From Hyphomonadaceae bacterium (GTDB lineage Bacteria; Pseudomonadota; Alphaproteobacteria; Caulobacterales; Aquidulcibacteraceae): a stretch of DNA of 64,000 nucleotides. Shown here one piece after another: positions 1-8,260 of this stretch. Every line of letters begins with the position of its first letter. Positions within the stretch are counted from its first letter, which is position 1. The notes beneath the pieces were generated by a model that saw only the letters and a program-made list of their open reading frames with translations, made no database searches and was not told where the DNA came from. The position numbers were made by a program, and so were the translations under genes. Where the stretch lies: contig JALHQO010000004.1 of NCBI GenBank assembly GCA_022841905.1, positions 230,936 to 294,935 on the forward strand. The letters run 5' to 3'.

Positions 1-75
1 TTCGGTTGTGAACGGCTTCACGCGCGCAGGATGCCAAGAACCGGTGACGGTTGAAATCACCTCGTTACAGCGCGC

Positions 76-119
76 TTGACAGCGGCTTTGTGCAATATAT
101 AACCATCTGGAGATATAAC
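76..119 (+). promoter_or_regulatory. Putative promoter and operator of the ArsR-SRPBCC operon
   Basis: A TTGACA box at 76-81 is followed after 16 nt by TATAAC at 98-103, a good sigma-70 type promoter 30 nt before the ArsR start at 133. The heptamer ATATAAC occurs twice as a direct repeat (97-103 and 113-119), overlapping and following the -10 box. ArsR-family repressors commonly sit on the promoter they control, so these repeats are a candidate autoregulatory operator. The operator role is inference. Confidence 0.45.
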
Positions 120-132
120 TGAACGGCGATAT

Positions 133-489
133 ATGAACCTCGACGCCACCTTTTCCGCCCTCGCAGACCCCACGCGGCGCGCCATTCTAGCCAGGCTGGC
201 CGAGGGGGAGGTGTCGGTCATGGATTTGGCGGCGCCATTCGCGCTCAGCCAGCCGGCCGTTTCCAAACATCTGCGCGTGTTGGAGCATGCCGGCCTGATC
301 AGCCGCAGTCGCGATGGCCAGCGCCGTCCATGTCGGATCGAAGCTGCGCCGCTCGAAGCCGCCAACGCTTGGCTCGAGCGTTACCGCGAGATTTGGGAGC
401 AGAACTACGCGCGGCTCGACGATCTGCTCGAGATTATGAAGCAGGAGGCGGCCGCAGAGCCAAGCAAACCAAAACGCAAAAAGAAATAG
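133..489 (+). CDS. ArsR-family (winged-helix) transcriptional regulator
   Basis: This 118-residue DNA-binding repressor has the ArsR winged helix at about residues 5-80. The opening FSALADPTRRAILARL and the recognition helix SQPAVSKHLRVLEHAGLI (residues 39-56) are typical of the family. No cysteine pair for metal binding is visible, so it belongs with the ArsR-like regulators that accompany SRPBCC proteins rather than with arsenic sensors. The C-terminus is Lys-rich and probably disordered. It heads a plus-strand run whose next two genes are SRPBCC proteins, which is a recurrent family pairing. It probably controls them and itself through the repeats just upstream. The ligand is unknown. Confidence 0.88.
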   Translation: MNLDATFSALADPTRRAILARLAEGEVSVMDLAAPFALSQPAVSKHLRVLEHAGLISRSRDGQRRPCRIEAAPLEAANAWLERYREIWEQNYARLDDLLEIMKQEAAAEPSKPKRKKK

Positions 490-560
490 CGCCGCTGTCG
501 GCGTGGGTGGGGAGGCGTTCGTCCTTTGAACGAACGTCGCGATAACAAGGAGAGAAGACA

Positions 561-1061
561 ATGCCGGCGCCAGCTCAGGTCACGCTGCCAAGCGATCGCG
601 AGGTTCGCGTCACGCGCCAGTTCAACGCGCCGCGTCAGTTCGTTTACGACGCGCACACAAAGCCAGAGCTCGTGCATAAATGGCAGGGCTATGAGGGCTG
701 GGACATGCCGGTGCGCGACATGGATGTCCGCGTCGGCGGCACATACAAGTGGCAGTGGAAGAACCGCGAAGACGGCAAGACGTTCGGTTTCTTCGGCACG
801 TTTACCGAAGTCAACGCGCCGTCGAGAATCGCCCACGAGCAATATTACGACCCGGGCGATATGGATTACGCCATGCCAACTGGCGACCCTTGCATCGTCT
901 CACTCGATCTCAGTGAACAGAACGGTGTCACGACGCTCGTCTGCACTATGAAGTTCGCGTCGAAGGAAGATCGCGATGGTGCAATCTCCACCGGCATGAC
1001 CGACGGCATGGAGTTCAGCTACACCCGCCTTGACGGGATGTTCAAAGCGCAAGCAGCGTAA
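561..1061 (+). CDS. SRPBCC (AHSA1-type) domain protein, copy 1
   Basis: The 166-residue protein is a single SRPBCC/START-like fold that would bind a hydrophobic ligand in a cavity. It has the family opening (VTRQFNAPRQFVYDAHT) and the conserved core around VGGTYKWQW and FGFFGTF. An AAGGAG ribosome site at 547-552 lies 8 nt before the ATG. The next gene is a close tandem paralogue: both end in a near-identical STGMTDGME...RLD.MFKAQAA tail. This copy is one residue shorter in the WQGYEGWDMP segment than copy 2 (WMLGPPGWTMP), so the ligand pockets may differ. Function beyond ligand binding cannot be read from sequence. Confidence 0.88.
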   Translation: MPAPAQVTLPSDREVRVTRQFNAPRQFVYDAHTKPELVHKWQGYEGWDMPVRDMDVRVGGTYKWQWKNREDGKTFGFFGTFTEVNAPSRIAHEQYYDPGDMDYAMPTGDPCIVSLDLSEQNGVTTLVCTMKFASKEDRDGAISTGMTDGMEFSYTRLDGMFKAQAA

Positions 1062-1097
1062 CAACGGCAGCGTGTCGCGACGAAAAGGAGAATGACA

Positions 1098-1601
1098 ATG
1101 CCAGCACCCGCTCAAGCTACGCTGCCGAACGATCGCGATGTTCGTGTCACGCGTCAGTTCAATGCGCCGCGCGCGCTTGTTTACAAAGCGCACACCGATC
1201 CTGTGATCGTTCAAAAGTGGATGCTGGGCCCGCCCGGTTGGACAATGCCAGTGTGCGAAATGGATGTGCGCGTCGGTGGATTGTATCGGTGGCGCTGGCG
1301 CAGTGAAGACGGCGCCAAGGAGTTTGGTTTCTTCGGCACGTTTGAAGAGGTGGTGGAGCCCGTGAAGATCGTCCACTCGGAAAACTACGATCCGGGCAAT
1401 GTAGGCGGGCCGATGCCCGCGAGCGAACCCGCGCTGGTTACGCTGGAGCTGACGGAATCCGGCGGCGTCACCACGCTGACCAGCACGATCCGTTTTCCCT
1501 CGAAGGAAGCGCGGGACGACGCGTTCAGCACCGGCATGACGGACGGCATGGAGATGGGTTACGCGCGTTTGGACGAGATGTTCAAAGCGCAAGCGGCTTA
1601 G
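1098..1601 (+). CDS. SRPBCC (AHSA1-type) domain protein, copy 2
   Basis: This is the tandem paralogue of the preceding gene (167 residues) with the canonical KWMLGPPGW motif of AHSA1-like proteins. Two in-frame ATGs exist. The one at 1098 is preferred because GGAG at 1087-1090 then lies at normal distance, whereas 1092 is only 1 nt from it, and because the product then aligns with the start of copy 1 (MPAPAQ.TLP). It probably arose by local duplication and is co-transcribed with the ArsR gene. No enzymatic residues can be identified. Confidence 0.87.
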   Translation: MPAPAQATLPNDRDVRVTRQFNAPRALVYKAHTDPVIVQKWMLGPPGWTMPVCEMDVRVGGLYRWRWRSEDGAKEFGFFGTFEEVVEPVKIVHSENYDPGNVGGPMPASEPALVTLELTESGGVTTLTSTIRFPSKEARDDAFSTGMTDGMEMGYARLDEMFKAQAA

Positions 1602-1606
1602 ATTTC

Positions 1607-1987
1607 ATGTCAGCCGCCAAAACCGTTGAGTCCGTCGACGACCTGCTCGACCGCATCAATCACCCGCAACGCGCGGCGATCGATGCGGTGCGCAAGGCCA
1701 TACGCGGCGCCGACAAGTCGATCGCTGAAGGCGTCAAATGGAATGCCCCAAGCTTCCGGACGACTGAGTGGTTCGCCACGGTCAATCTTCGGAGCAAGGG
1801 CGGGATGCAGGTAATCTTGCATCTCGGCGCTAAGGTGCGCGCCAAGCAGAAGCGCCCAGACATCACCGATCCGAGAGGGTTGCTGAAGTGGCTCGGCGAT
1901 GATCGCGCCATGGCGACGCTGAGCGGAAGTCCCGCCGATCGAACAGCGCTTGCCGCGATCGTGCGGGAGTCGATCAAATACGTCTGA
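1607..1987 (+). CDS. DUF1801 domain protein
   Basis: This 126-residue protein has the DUF1801 (YdhG-like) pattern: an N-terminal helix pair with HPQRAAIDAVRKAI, then KWNAPSF and a beta-rich core (GGMQVILHLGAKV). The family is small, cytosolic and of unknown biochemical function, and is often found beside SRPBCC or stress genes. It begins 5 nt after the SRPBCC stop and ends 1 nt before the next start, so it is almost certainly in the same operon. Confidence 0.82.
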   Translation: MSAAKTVESVDDLLDRINHPQRAAIDAVRKAIRGADKSIAEGVKWNAPSFRTTEWFATVNLRSKGGMQVILHLGAKVRAKQKRPDITDPRGLLKWLGDDRAMATLSGSPADRTALAAIVRESIKYV

Positions 1988-1988
1988 C

Positions 1989-2705
1989 ATGCTTGCGAAG
2001 AAGAAAGTTGTCGCGCGAGGCGCGAAGGCGGCGCCCAAGGCGGATGCGAAGTCCGTGCTTGCCGCGCTGAGGCGCGCGGGTTCGCCGAGCTACAAGGCCG
2101 ACATGGCCGCGCGCTACGGCATCGTGACGAAAGCGCCCGTGTTCGGCGTGCCGGTGGCGAAGCTCCGCGCGATGGCCAAAAGCATCGGCTACGACCACGC
2201 GCTGGCGGCGGCGCTTTGGGCGAGGGGCATCCATGATGCACGCATGTTGGCGACGATGGTGGACGATCCCGCGGACGTGACCACGGCGCAAATGGAGCGG
2301 TGGGTCAAGGACATGGACAATTGGGGCATCGTCGATACGGCGTGCTTCCACTATTGGGACCGCACGCCGCACGCGCATAACCAGATCGAGAAGTGGGCCA
2401 AGGCGAAGCCTGAGTTCACGAAGCGCGCGGCGTTTGCGCTGCTGGCGAGTTGCGCCGTGCATAAGCAAGGCACGGACGAACAGTTTCTGCGCGGGCTTGA
2501 ACTCATCGAGGCGCACGCCAACGACCCGCGCAACTTCGTAAGAAAAGCGGTGAATTGGGCGCTGCGCGCGATCGGCGGCAAAGCGAGCCCCAAGTTGCGG
2601 AGCGCGGCGCGTGAGTTAGCTGAGCAGCTCAGCACTTCGGAAGATGCAACGGAGCGATGGGTCGGACGCGTTGCTATGAAGGCGTTCGATAAGGCCGGCA
2701 AATAG
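1989..2705 (+). CDS. DNA alkylation repair protein, AlkD-like
   Basis: A 238-residue HEAT-like repeat protein of the AlkD DNA glycosylase family, which removes bulky or charged alkylated bases without base flipping. Visible family features are the N-terminal YGI...FGVPVAKLRAMAK segment, the NWGIVD motif of the DNA-facing helices and repeated helices such as FTKRAAFALLASCAV and RNFVRKAVNWALRAIG. The Lys/Ala-rich first 20 residues are probably a basic tail. The ATG at 1989 is chosen because it follows the previous stop by 1 nt; an in-frame ATG at 1950 would overlap the upstream gene. The context with stress-type genes fits a damage-response role, but this is inference. Confidence 0.85.
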   Translation: MLAKKKVVARGAKAAPKADAKSVLAALRRAGSPSYKADMAARYGIVTKAPVFGVPVAKLRAMAKSIGYDHALAAALWARGIHDARMLATMVDDPADVTTAQMERWVKDMDNWGIVDTACFHYWDRTPHAHNQIEKWAKAKPEFTKRAAFALLASCAVHKQGTDEQFLRGLELIEAHANDPRNFVRKAVNWALRAIGGKASPKLRSAARELAEQLSTSEDATERWVGRVAMKAFDKAGK

Positions 2706-2715
2706 GGAGACGGGC

Positions 2716-3081
2716 ATGATCAAGAAAGTGGCGTTCACGATGCTGCACATGACTGACGTGCCGCGCGCGCGAAAATTCTACGAGGAGACGCTGGGCCTCC
2801 AAGTCGGCAGCCATGGCAGTCACGGCGACAATTGGTGGATCGAATACGATCTGCCGCAAGGCGGCTGCATCGGCCTTTCCAATTTCAGCAAGGAAACGCC
2901 CTCCGGCAAGGGCTCAACGCTGGCGCTGGAAGTCGAAGACCTCGACACGATCATCGCGCACCTGAGCGCAAATGGCGTCGCCATCAACGGCGACATCGTC
3001 CATGGCCCGCACTGCCGCATGGCTATGTGCCAAGATTCAGAAGGCAACCCGCTGCTGCTGCATCAGCTGGACGGCCAATAA
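2716..3081 (+). CDS. VOC-family (glyoxalase/bleomycin-resistance-like) protein
   Basis: This 121-residue VOC protein has two beta-alpha-beta-beta-beta modules. The first carries DVPRARKFYEETLGL, a hallmark of the superfamily, and the second ends in CQDSEGNPLLLHQL, the usual metal-side strand. The family includes glyoxalases, dioxygenases and drug-binding proteins, and the substrate cannot be told from sequence. A GGGAGACGGGC leader precedes the ATG. It is the last gene of the plus-strand run that begins with the ArsR repressor and ends 2 nt before the stop of a convergent gene. Confidence 0.82.
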   Translation: MIKKVAFTMLHMTDVPRARKFYEETLGLQVGSHGSHGDNWWIEYDLPQGGCIGLSNFSKETPSGKGSTLALEVEDLDTIIAHLSANGVAINGDIVHGPHCRMAMCQDSEGNPLLLHQLDGQ

Positions 3082-3083
3082 TC

Positions 3084-4283
3084 CTAAGGCCGCATCGGCC
3101 GGCGTCCCGGCCTTCCGCTATTGCCCTCGATCGAGAATGCGATCGAGCGGATAATCGACATTTCCATGCGGCAATTGGGATCGGAATCTGCTCGCCTGCG
3201 AACGCTCCATTGGGCTCGGTTGATCGCATCGACAAAGGCTTGCGATCCGACGATCGCGACGACCGTGGCGTCTACAAGCTCGCCCGCCTCGTTGATGCGC
3301 AGGCGTACCGAAGCCCCTGCCAGTTCGCCTCTCGCAGCGGCGCCGGAGGGAAATTCAATCTCGCGAAGGAAGGCGGTTTGGATCATGCAGCGAGGGCGCG
3401 CCGACGACGCAGGGGCCCCGATATCTTCCACCATCCCATCCGCATCGCCTTGTGCAACCGCAAAGTCGGGCAAGCGCATGCCATCGGATCGGACTTTCGA
3501 GCGCAGAACCGCACTCCATGCCAGCACTTGCGCATATGTTTGCTGCGCCAGAGTTATTTCGCCGGATGGCAAGTCCTGAGCGGCGAGATCCTGCAGCAGG
3601 CGGCAAGCCTCGTAGAGCTGATGCAACGCGTCGGCCGTGTTGTCGGCGTCGAAGTGACTGCGATTTCCGTCGCTCAGTTCCGCTTGAATGATGGCGATCG
3701 CCTGGCCGAGCTTTGCACGCGCGCGGGCGAAAGCCTCTGGATAACGAGAGCCTTCGGCGAAGTTGTCAGCAATGCTCCAGGTGGTGAGAGCGAGATCGTA
3801 GCGTTGGTTGGTTTCGCTCCACAACGCGAGTTCGATAGCGGCGTCGGAAATCTCGGACGCCGGAAGTTGCGCGGTCTGGGCCGCATCCAAGGCTGCGTAG
3901 AGACGCGCAGAGGCGTCCGGGACCGCTTGCGCGAGTTCGATGCGGGCGACGAGCAAGTTGGCGAGCGTGGGCGAGAGCCCATTGCCGGGATATTGATGAG
4001 CCAAGGCGAGGGCGCGTTGTGCGGGCGCTAGAGCGCCTGATGCGTTGCCTCGCATGAGCCGTAACGCGCCGAGATTAAATGCCAGCGCGCCAATGCGTGC
4101 ATCATTCCCAGCCTCGGCTGCGGCAAGCGCTTCGGTGGCGCTTGTCTCCGCGCCAGCGAGATCGTCGCGCTCGAGGGCAGCCTGATAGGCGCGGTAGTGC
4201 GCCACGATGGGGCTTGGCGTCTGCGCGGAGGCCGAGGCAGCCAAAAAGCAAAATGCCGCTGCGATGCCTATGATGCGCCTCAT
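3084..4283 (-). CDS. Secreted TPR-like protein with a TonB C-terminal-like domain
   Basis: A 399-residue protein with a clear Sec signal peptide (RRIIGIAAAFCFLAASASAQ, cleavage near residue 20). Residues 25-250 are Ala-rich helical pairs resembling tetratricopeptide repeats (for example ALERDDLAGAETSATEALAAAEAGN). Residues of about 300-380 (LREIEFPSGAAARGELAGASVRLRINEAGEL..) resemble the TonB/energy-transducer C-terminal fold with a variable-residue core. It is therefore periplasmic and probably a scaffold or binding protein. It stands alone on the minus strand, convergent with the VOC gene. The exact family is not recognised. Confidence 0.6.
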   Translation of the reverse strand: MRRIIGIAAAFCFLAASASAQTPSPIVAHYRAYQAALERDDLAGAETSATEALAAAEAGNDARIGALAFNLGALRLMRGNASGALAPAQRALALAHQYPGNGLSPTLANLLVARIELAQAVPDASARLYAALDAAQTAQLPASEISDAAIELALWSETNQRYDLALTTWSIADNFAEGSRYPEAFARARAKLGQAIAIIQAELSDGNRSHFDADNTADALHQLYEACRLLQDLAAQDLPSGEITLAQQTYAQVLAWSAVLRSKVRSDGMRLPDFAVAQGDADGMVEDIGAPASSARPRCMIQTAFLREIEFPSGAAARGELAGASVRLRINEAGELVDATVVAIVGSQAFVDAINRAQWSVRRRADSDPNCRMEMSIIRSIAFSIEGNSGRPGRRPMRP

Positions 4284-4338
4284 GACTCCCCTCCGATGAG
4301 GCGAGCCTAAGCGATCTGCTCAACCGCGGCTAGAAGGC

Positions 4339-4545
4339 TTAATTCTCAGACGGCACGCGCGAGCGAAGGTTGTCGCTGCCGATGCCGGCGCCGTGGAATT
4401 CCGGCTGGCCGGGCAAGCCCGCTGTGTCGACCGCGGTCAGTTGCGTCGGCGGTTGCTGTTCCGGCGTGGCGCAGGCGGCGAGCGCGAGCGCGAGGAAGGT
4501 CAACACCACTAACGCGGCGAGGCCTGAAATGGCTTGGTTACCCAT
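4339..4545 (-). CDS. Small predicted lipoprotein
   Basis: A 68-residue peptide whose N-terminal hydrophobic stretch ends in the lipobox LALAAC, so Cys 24 would be lipidated and about 44 residues would remain in the periplasm. The mature part (TPEQQPPTQLTAVDT...) is Pro/Gln-rich and looks unstructured. No family is recognised. It lies between two other envelope proteins on the same strand, with an inverted repeat at 4555-4576 just before its start. Confidence 0.6.
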   Translation of the reverse strand: MGNQAISGLAALVVLTFLALALAACATPEQQPPTQLTAVDTAGLPGQPEFHGAGIGSDNLRSRVPSEN

Positions 4546-4554
4546 GGAGAATTG

Positions 4555-4576
4555 GCCCTGAAATCGAGTTCAGGGC
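4555..4576. repeat. Inverted repeat (8-bp stem, 6-nt loop)
   Basis: GCCCTGAA at 4555-4562 pairs perfectly with TTCAGGGC at 4569-4576. It lies downstream of the accC-linked lipoprotein gene and just upstream of the small lipoprotein gene, both on the minus strand. No T-tract follows on the minus strand, so it is not a textbook terminator. It may mark the mRNA end of the acc operon or a leader structure. Confidence 0.5.
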
Positions 4577-4603
4577 GCAGTCTGCAATGAACGGGCCGTT
4601 TAC

Positions 4604-5059
4604 CTAGTTGGTCGCGAACAGCGATTCCGGCGCGCCATACTGCTGAGCCCAGCCGGCCCAAGCGACGTCGGTGGGCCCAACAGCAGAGGCGACCACCGTC
4701 CACTGGCCGTTCTGTTGGCGTAGCAGCACATAGGTCGTGCCATCGCCGTCGAGCCCGCCGTCGGCGGCGCGTTGGGCGTACTGGGTTTGCGACCAGTCGA
4801 TCGCCGCGCCTTCGGGCGTCCATGGCTGTGCCACCAGCCAACCCCATTCGCCATCGGTGCGGCTGATGCTTGGGTGGAGCGCGACGGGTACGCCGATCGC
4901 CGTGCTGATTGCCGGGGCGGCGGCCAGGGCGAGCGGATCTGTCGTGGCTTCGGCGACCGAGCCTGGGCTGGAAGCGCCCGGTTCGCTTGGCGCGGACGGC
5001 GCCGGCGGCGTACAGGCGGCCAGAATGGTGAACGCCGCGAGTGCCAGCACACGACGCAT
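4604..5059 (-). CDS. Predicted lipoprotein linked to the acc operon
   Basis: 151 residues from the ATG at 5059. The signal peptide RRVLALAAFTILAAC ends in an LAAC lipobox, and a Pro/Ser/Ala linker of about 40 residues follows. The C-terminal 90 residues form a compact domain (WGWLVAQPWTPEGAAIDWSQTQYAQRA; GTTYVLLRQQNGQWTVVASAVGPTDVAW) whose family is not recognised. The start is 3 nt from the accC stop, which argues for co-transcription with fatty-acid synthesis genes. An upstream in-frame ATG at 5230 would lie inside accC and lose the signal peptide, so it is rejected. Confidence 0.7.
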   Translation of the reverse strand: MRRVLALAAFTILAACTPPAPSAPSEPGASSPGSVAEATTDPLALAAAPAISTAIGVPVALHPSISRTDGEWGWLVAQPWTPEGAAIDWSQTQYAQRAADGGLDGDGTTYVLLRQQNGQWTVVASAVGPTDVAWAGWAQQYGAPESLFATN

Positions 5060-5061
5060 GA

Positions 5062-6417
5062 TCACGTCTCCGCTTCGGCTTTCGCCTTCAGGTTTTGTTC
5101 GAGCCAATGGATCGAATAGTCGCCGTTGATCACGTCCGGCTCGTTCATCAGGTCGCGGAAAAGCGGGATCGTGGTTTCGACGCCGGTGATGACCATTTCG
5201 CCCAGCGCGCGGCGCAGGCGCATCAGGCATTCGGCGCGGTCGCGGCCGTGGACGATGAGCTTGCCGATAAGCGAGTCATAGTTCGGCGGAATCGAGTAGC
5301 CAGCATAGATGGCGCTATCCAAGCGCACGCCCAGGCCACCGGGCGGATGGAAGCCGGTGATCTTTCCGGGTGATGGGCGGAAGGTGGCGGGGTCTTCGGC
5401 GTTGACGCGGCACTCGATGGCGTGGCCGTTGAACTTCACGTCCTTCTGCTTCACCGAAAGCGGCGCGCCGTCGGCGATGCGAATCTGCTCGCGCACGAGA
5501 TCGATGCCGGTGATCATCTCGGTGACCGGGTGCTCGACTTGCAGGCGCGTGTTCATTTCGATGAAATAGAACTCGCCGTCCTCGTAGAGGTACTCGACCG
5601 TACCAACGCCGAGATAGCCGAGTTTTTGAATGGCCTCCGCCGTGACGCGTCCGATCTTGGCGCGGTCTTCGGCGTTGAGCGCGGGTGACGGAGCTTCTTC
5701 CAAAACTTTCTGGTGGCGGCGTTGCAGCGAACAATCGCGCTCGCCCAAATGGATGACGTTGCCATGACTGTCGGCGACGATCTGGATTTCGATGTGACGC
5801 GGGCGCGTTAGATACTTCTCCATATAAACTTCGTCGTTGCCGAACGCCGCTTTGGCTTCGGCACGCGCGGTGGAGAAGGCTTCGGTGACATCGTCTGCGG
5901 TGCGCGCGACTTTCATGCCGCGCCCGCCGCCGCCAGCAGCAGCCTTGATCAGCACCGGGTAGCCGATCTTCTTGCCCCACTTCTTGGCGTCTTCCTCGGT
6001 CGCGATGCCGCCGTCGGAGCCAGGCACCACTGGCATGCCGGTGTCGATGGCCGCTTGCTTGGCTGCGATCTTGTCGCCCATCAGCCGGATGTGCTCGGCC
6101 GTGGGGCCGATGAAGGTCATGCCGTGTTGGGTGACGATTTCGGCGAATTTGGCGTTCTCGGAAAGAAAGCCGTAACCCGGATGGATCGCTTGTGCGCCGG
6201 TGATTTCGGCGGCGGCGATGATCGCTGGGATGTGCAGATAGCTTTTCTGCGCCGGCGGCGGGCCGATGCAGACGCTTTCGTCGGCTAGGCGCACATGCAT
6301 CGCGTCAGTGTCGGCGGTGGAATGCACCGCGACGGTGGAGATGCCCATCTCCTTGCACGCGCGGTGAATGCGCAGCGCAATTTCTCCGCGATTGGCGATG
6401 AGAACTTTTTCAAACAT
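5062..6417 (-). CDS. accC: Biotin carboxylase, acetyl-CoA carboxylase subunit
   Basis: This 451-residue enzyme uses ATP and bicarbonate to carboxylate the biotin on AccB, the first step of malonyl-CoA and fatty-acid synthesis. The N-terminal domain starts [16 protein letters not shown]. The ATP-grasp glycine loop [10 protein letters not shown] is at 161-170, and the catalytic region [14 protein letters not shown] lies near residue 290. The length matches the family (about 450). It lies 3 bp after accB and after aroQ, the usual alphaproteobacterial order. A lipoprotein gene follows instead of the more commonly seen neighbours. Confidence 0.98.
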   Translation of the reverse strand: MFEKVLIANRGEIALRIHRACKEMGISTVAVHSTADTDAMHVRLADESVCIGPPPAQKSYLHIPAIIAAAEITGAQAIHPGYGFLSENAKFAEIVTQHGMTFIGPTAEHIRLMGDKIAAKQAAIDTGMPVVPGSDGGIATEEDAKKWGKKIGYPVLIKAAAGGGGRGMKVARTADDVTEAFSTARAEAKAAFGNDEVYMEKYLTRPRHIEIQIVADSHGNVIHLGERDCSLQRRHQKVLEEAPSPALNAEDRAKIGRVTAEAIQKLGYLGVGTVEYLYEDGEFYFIEMNTRLQVEHPVTEMITGIDLVREQIRIADGAPLSVKQKDVKFNGHAIECRVNAEDPATFRPSPGKITGFHPPGGLGVRLDSAIYAGYSIPPNYDSLIGKLIVHGRDRAECLMRLRRALGEMVITGVETTIPLFRDLMNEPDVINGDYSIHWLEQNLKAKAEAET

Positions 6418-6420
6418 CGC

Positions 6421-6882
6421 CTATTCCAAAATCACCAGCGGCTCGCCGTATTCGACGGGCTGCGCGTCGGTCACCAGGATCGCGACGACTTTGCCGGCGC
6501 GCGGGGCGGGGATTGGATTGAAGGTCTTCATCGCTTCGACGACCAGCATGGTTTGCCCTGCGGCGACCGTGTCGCCCGCCTTGATGAAGGCTGGCGCGCC
6601 AGGTTCGGGGGACAAATATGCGGTGCCAACCATCGGCGAAGGCACGGCGCCTGGATGTGCGGCGGCGTCAGCAGGTGCGGGCGCGGATGCAGCTGCGACT
6701 GGCGCCGGGGCTGCTTGAACGTAATGTGTCGCGGCAGGGGCGGCGGCGGCGGTGAGCGTCCGCGCGATGCGCAGGCGCAACTCACCGTGCTCGACTTCGA
6801 TCTCCGACAAACCGGTGTCGTCCAGAATTTGTGCAAGCTCGCGCACAAGGGCCGGATCGATTGTCTGTTTCTTGTCGCTCAT
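6421..6882 (-). CDS. accB: Biotin carboxyl carrier protein of acetyl-CoA carboxylase
   Basis: A 153-residue protein with an N-terminal helical segment (DPALVRELAQILDDTGLSEIEVE), an Ala/Pro linker (about residues 55-75) and a C-terminal biotinyl domain with the biotin-acceptor motif VVEAMKTFN. It carries carboxybiotin from AccC to the carboxyltransferase AccAD. The ATG at 6882 gives the usual N-terminus. A GTG at 6903 forms a 4-nt GTGA overlap with the aroQ stop and would add 7 residues, so either start is possible. It sits between aroQ and accC in one operon. Confidence 0.96.
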   Translation of the reverse strand: MSDKKQTIDPALVRELAQILDDTGLSEIEVEHGELRLRIARTLTAAAAPAATHYVQAAPAPVAAASAPAPADAAAHPGAVPSPMVGTAYLSPEPGAPAFIKAGDTVAAGQTMLVVEAMKTFNPIPAPRAGKVVAILVTDAQPVEYGEPLVILE

Positions 6883-6899
6883 CGCCTGCGGTTTCCTGC

Positions 6900-7355
6900 T
6901 CACGTCTGGCTTTCTTGTGCAATCAACGCGGCCGCTTCTACGGCCAGTAGGTATGAGGTCGCCCCAAAGCCGGCGATGACGCCCTTTGCGGCCTGGCCCA
7001 CTAACGAAACGTGACGGAATTCCTCACGCGCAGCGGGGTTAGAGAGGTGGGTCTCGATCACCGGCACGCCGATCGCCTTGATGGCGTCGTGCAAAGCGAC
7101 CGAGGTATGAGTGTAGGCGCCGGCGTTTAAAACAATCGCGGCGGCTTTGTCTTTGGCCTCTTGCAGCCAATTGACCAGTTCGCCCTCGATGTTTGATTGC
7201 CTGAAAACGATGGTGCGGCCCAATTGCGCCGCTCGTGCGGCGCAGGCCTGCTCGATCTCGGCCAGGGTGACATGGCCGTAGATATGCGGCTCGCGCGTTC
7301 CCAATAGGTTCAGATTGGGACCGTTCAGCACGTAGATCGGTTTAGCGTCCGGCAT
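6900..7355 (-). CDS. aroQ: 3-dehydroquinate dehydratase, type II
   Basis: This 151-residue shikimate-pathway enzyme converts 3-dehydroquinate to 3-dehydroshikimate. Type II hallmarks are the opening [17 protein letters not shown], the active-site segment [17 protein letters not shown] and the [15 protein letters not shown] strand carrying the catalytic His. The ATG at 7355 gives the family length; the open frame continues upstream to 7601 but that part overlaps thiS on the other strand. It is the first gene of aroQ-accB-accC and is divergent from thiS with 78 bp between the starts. Confidence 0.97.
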   Translation of the reverse strand: MPDAKPIYVLNGPNLNLLGTREPHIYGHVTLAEIEQACAARAAQLGRTIVFRQSNIEGELVNWLQEAKDKAAAIVLNAGAYTHTSVALHDAIKAIGVPVIETHLSNPAAREEFRHVSLVGQAAKGVIAGFGATSYLLAVEAAALIAQESQT

Positions 7356-7433
7356 CGTCCTCGGCACGGGCGGGTGGGGGCTTCCGTTGAACCCCGGCTC
7401 AAGGGGCTCTAAGTCGGGCGGATAGGAAGGCCC

Positions 7434-7634
7434 ATGCGTCTGATCGTCAATGGAGAAACGCGCGAGGCGCCCGATTCGGCGACCCTCGCCGACCTGCTCG
7501 CCTCCCTGGGGATAGACGGGCGGCGGGTGGCGGTTGAGCGCAACCGCGAAATCGCGCCCAAGAGCCTGTGGTCGCAGATTGTTCTGGCTGACGGGGATCA
7601 ACTGGAGATCGTGCAGTTCGTGGGGGGCGGGTGA
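7434..7634 (+). CDS. thiS: Sulfur carrier protein ThiS
   Basis: This 66-residue beta-grasp protein opens with [12 protein letters not shown] and ends in the Gly-Gly-Gly tail (EIVQFVGGG). The C-terminal glycine is adenylated and turned into a thiocarboxylate that supplies sulfur to thiazole synthase ThiG. Family members usually end in GG, so the extra terminal Gly is slightly odd. Its stop overlaps the next start (TGATG), and thiG follows one gene later. Confidence 0.93.
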   Translation: MRLIVNGETREAPDSATLADLLASLGIDGRRVAVERNREIAPKSLWSQIVLADGDQLEIVQFVGGG

Positions 7635-8260
7635 TGCGTACGTTTTTTTTGGCGGTGTTGACGCTCATCCTTGCCTTTGCGCCAACAGCTGATGCGCAGC
7701 GGGCGCGCGAGAACGGGTGGTCCGAGCGCGGCGTATTTGTGTTTGGCTCCTACTATTTCGATTTCTGGCGCGGCGTGTCCGCGCCTGCCGGGTCGCACAT
7801 GGTTTCGACGCTCGTGGACTGTTCGACGGAGGAGTTCTATTGCCTGCGCGAACAATGGTTCAGCGTCGTGCTGCCAAAACGGTGCGCTCCCATTGAAGTC
7901 GGCGATGCATGGACAGTGGGCGCCACGACAACGCGCGTCGTTGCGCGTATCCCGCTCACCCGCGGTCCCCATGATATGGGAGACCCAGACCACGCCTTCG
8001 CGGTCGCCACGGACGGCTACAACACGGTCTTCTTCTACGATACCCAGCGTGGCGTAAGAGCGATTTATCAGGGCTGGCCATACCGCACGAGCGCCGAGGC
8101 GGATTTACAAGCAGAGCGCCACTCCTCCGAGATACCGCGCCGCGATGCGCGCGCACTTGCTGAGAAGGGCCGACTACTTGAAGCGGACAATGGCTTTAGC
8201 CCCCTCGCAATCGTTTCACCGGATGTTTTCGGCCCATGCTTGGAAGGCCGCTCTCAATGA
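7634..8260 (+). CDS. Secreted protein of unknown function between thiS and thiG
   Basis: 208 residues with a Sec signal peptide ([21 protein letters not shown], cleavage near residue 21). The mature protein has four cysteines ([22 protein letters not shown]), probably two periplasmic disulfides, and aromatic-rich strands ([13 protein letters not shown]). No family is recognised. Translation is coupled on both sides: TGATG with thiS and ATGA with thiG. It is thus embedded in a cytosolic thiamin operon although it is exported, with no obvious thiamin role. Confidence 0.72.
   Translation: MRTFFLAVLTLILAFAPTADAQRARENGWSERGVFVFGSYYFDFWRGVSAPAGSHMVSTLVDCSTEEFYCLREQWFSVVLPKRCAPIEVGDAWTVGATTTRVVARIPLTRGPHDMGDPDHAFAVATDGYNTVFFYDTQRGVRAIYQGWPYRTSAEADLQAERHSSEIPRRDARALAEKGRLLEADNGFSPLAIVSPDVFGPCLEGRSQ

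Noticed and set aside
2832..4031. A 399-codon plus-strand open frame over the VOC and secreted TPR-like genes
   Set aside because: The opposite-strand protein has a signal peptide and repeat structure, while this frame is Arg-rich with no motif.
7356..7433. A TPP riboswitch in front of thiS
   Set aside because: The region is only 78 bp, shared with the divergent aroQ promoter, and lacks the conserved CTGAGA and ACCTGA elements.
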